Source of the DNA: an uncultured Lachnospiraceae bacterium
Lineage (GTDB): Bacteria > Bacillota > Clostridia > Lachnospirales > Lachnospiraceae
Assembly (NCBI GenBank): GCA_945949085.1
Contig: CAMFDJ010000002.1
Coordinates: forward strand, 124,001 to 188,000
DNA length: 64,000 nucleotides
Direction of reading: 5' to 3'
Below the pieces are notes generated by a model. It ran no database searches, had not been told where the DNA came from, and saw only the letters and a program-made list of their open reading frames with translations. Below are positions 63,324 through 64,000 of this stretch, piece by piece. Numbering within the stretch: position 1 is the first letter of the stretch; each line of letters begins with the position of its first letter. The position numbers and the translations under genes are program-made.

Positions 63324-64000
63324 TCACGGTTCAATCAGACAGAATTCATATCCGAGCGCTCTTGCTTTATCAATAAAATCGCCGAGCACTGCGGCATTTG
63401 TGGCAGATTGTCCGTGCAACAAATAAATGGCACCCGGATGAAGTTTGTCGATCATTTTTTGCAGGCTTTCCGCCGGATCAGGCTGGTTGTCAACATCATA
63501 ATCCAGATAAGCATAGCTCCAGAAGATACTCTCATAATTACAATTATTGACTACGGCAAGGGACTGCTCGCTGAATTTACCTGCCGGGAAACGGAACAGA
63601 TACATGGAATACTCATATTGCTCACGCATGTATGCGTCTGTCTGCATGATTTCATTTGTCTGGGTATTGATATCCTGGGAAGGAAGACCGCCAGACGGGT
63701 GCGTCGCGGAGTGGTTGCCGATGACATGACCTTCCGCGATCATGCGCCGGATCAGATCGGGCTGATTCTGGGCATAGGGGAGTGTGACAAAGAAGGTGGC
63801 AGGTGCCTCCTTTTCTTTCAGCACATCCAGAATATCCGAAGTGGTTCCATATTCATATCCTTCGTCAATCGTCAGATATATTTTTTTGCGACCATCTGTC
63901 GTGAGAGGACTTGTCATATCTACAAAACGCGCATGATAGTCCTTGTATTTTTCTTCATACTGCACGGCGGTGACAGGACGGTTTTCCTCATCGGTATGAA
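63324..64000 (-). CDS. PdaA-like polysaccharide deacetylase, 5' end outside window
   Basis: The frame is open to the window edge, so the N-terminus is missing; a GTG at 63965 is unlikely to be the start. The NodB-type domain shows LTIDEGYEYG (the metal-binding Asp region), GNHSATHPSGG with the His-x3-His ligands, RFPAGKFSE and IYLLHGQS. The motif style matches PdaA, which deacetylates muramic acid to prepare the spore cortex delta-lactam. A sporulation role fits the organism but is not proven. Confidence 0.85.
   Translation of the reverse strand, partial: HTDEENRPVTAVQYEEKYKDYHARFVDMTSPLTTDGRKKIYLTIDEGYEYGTTSDILDVLKEKEAPATFFVTLPYAQNQPDLIRRMIAEGHVIGNHSATHPSGGLPSQDINTQTNEIMQTDAYMREQYEYSMYLFRFPAGKFSEQSLAVVNNCNYESIFWSYAYLDYDVDNQPDPAESLQKMIDKLHPGAIYLLHGQSATNAAVLGDFIDKARALGYEFCLIEP

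Noticed and set aside
1..64000. tRNA or rRNA genes
   Set aside because: I looked for T-loop GTTCGAATC-type blocks followed by acceptor pairing and for rRNA core sequences and found none. A tRNAscan/Infernal run would be decisive.

Overview
The window looks like a chromosome segment of a spore-forming Clostridia, most likely Lachnospiraceae. This rests on a clear sporulation sigma-G, DUF4125/DUF4317-type proteins, a tryptophan T-box in front of a complete trpEGDCFBA operon, FeoB with its small Cys-rich partner, an HtrA protease and an LtaS-like sulfatase, all with strong AGGAGG-type ribosome binding sites. No rRNA, tRNA, phage or CRISPR locus was seen.

Region 1 (1-8.2 kb) is housekeeping: a DUF4125-like protein cut by the window edge, an SGNH hydrolase, a DHH phosphoesterase, a DUF4317 protein, truA, sigG, then a Cd/Zn-type P1B ATPase with a stand-alone HMA metal-binding protein. 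Region 2 (8.2-16 kb) is accessory and partly decayed. It has a regulator joining an ArsR-type and an AraC-type DNA-binding half, an HMA-domain remnant, an MFS transporter, a DUF2520 fragment, a DtxR-family regulator, hipBA, a probable GNAT toxin-antitoxin pair, fragments of an ABC transporter and an HD-GYP protein, and a well-formed cobalamin riboswitch that now leads into a truncated cobaltochelatase lipoprotein gene.

Region 3 (16-21.4 kb) is ferrous iron uptake: feoA, feoB and a Cys-rich protein, then a second FeoA-FeoB fusion. The palindrome GTTAG-N6-CTAAC lies before feoA and again before feoB. Region 4 (21.6-32 kb) has a hybrid histidine kinase coupled to a secreted BIG2-CAP protein, then the trp operon. 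The trp operon carries a T-box with a TGG specifier, a hairpin-rich leader insert, and a 198-bp MITE-like element with a 10-bp target duplication between trpG and trpD.

Region 5 (32-48 kb) has a GAF-GGDEF diguanylate cyclase, an AraC regulator, an HtrA protease, an LtaS-like sulfatase, argJ, a YtrA-type GntR regulator with its ABC transporter, and a heterodimeric ABC exporter. It ends in a 124-bp tandem repeat element. Region 6 (48-64 kb) has coaBC-ktrB-ktrA-glycosyltransferase, an ECF sigma/anti-sigma pair, an MBOAT/SGNH acyl-transfer pair, a DAHP synthase, a SpoVB-like flippase, nifS-iscU-mnmA (sulfur supply for tRNA 2-thiouridine) and a PdaA-like deacetylase cut by the window edge.

Functions come from motif recognition and memory of families. 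No database search was possible, so start sites and small regulatory elements are inferences.
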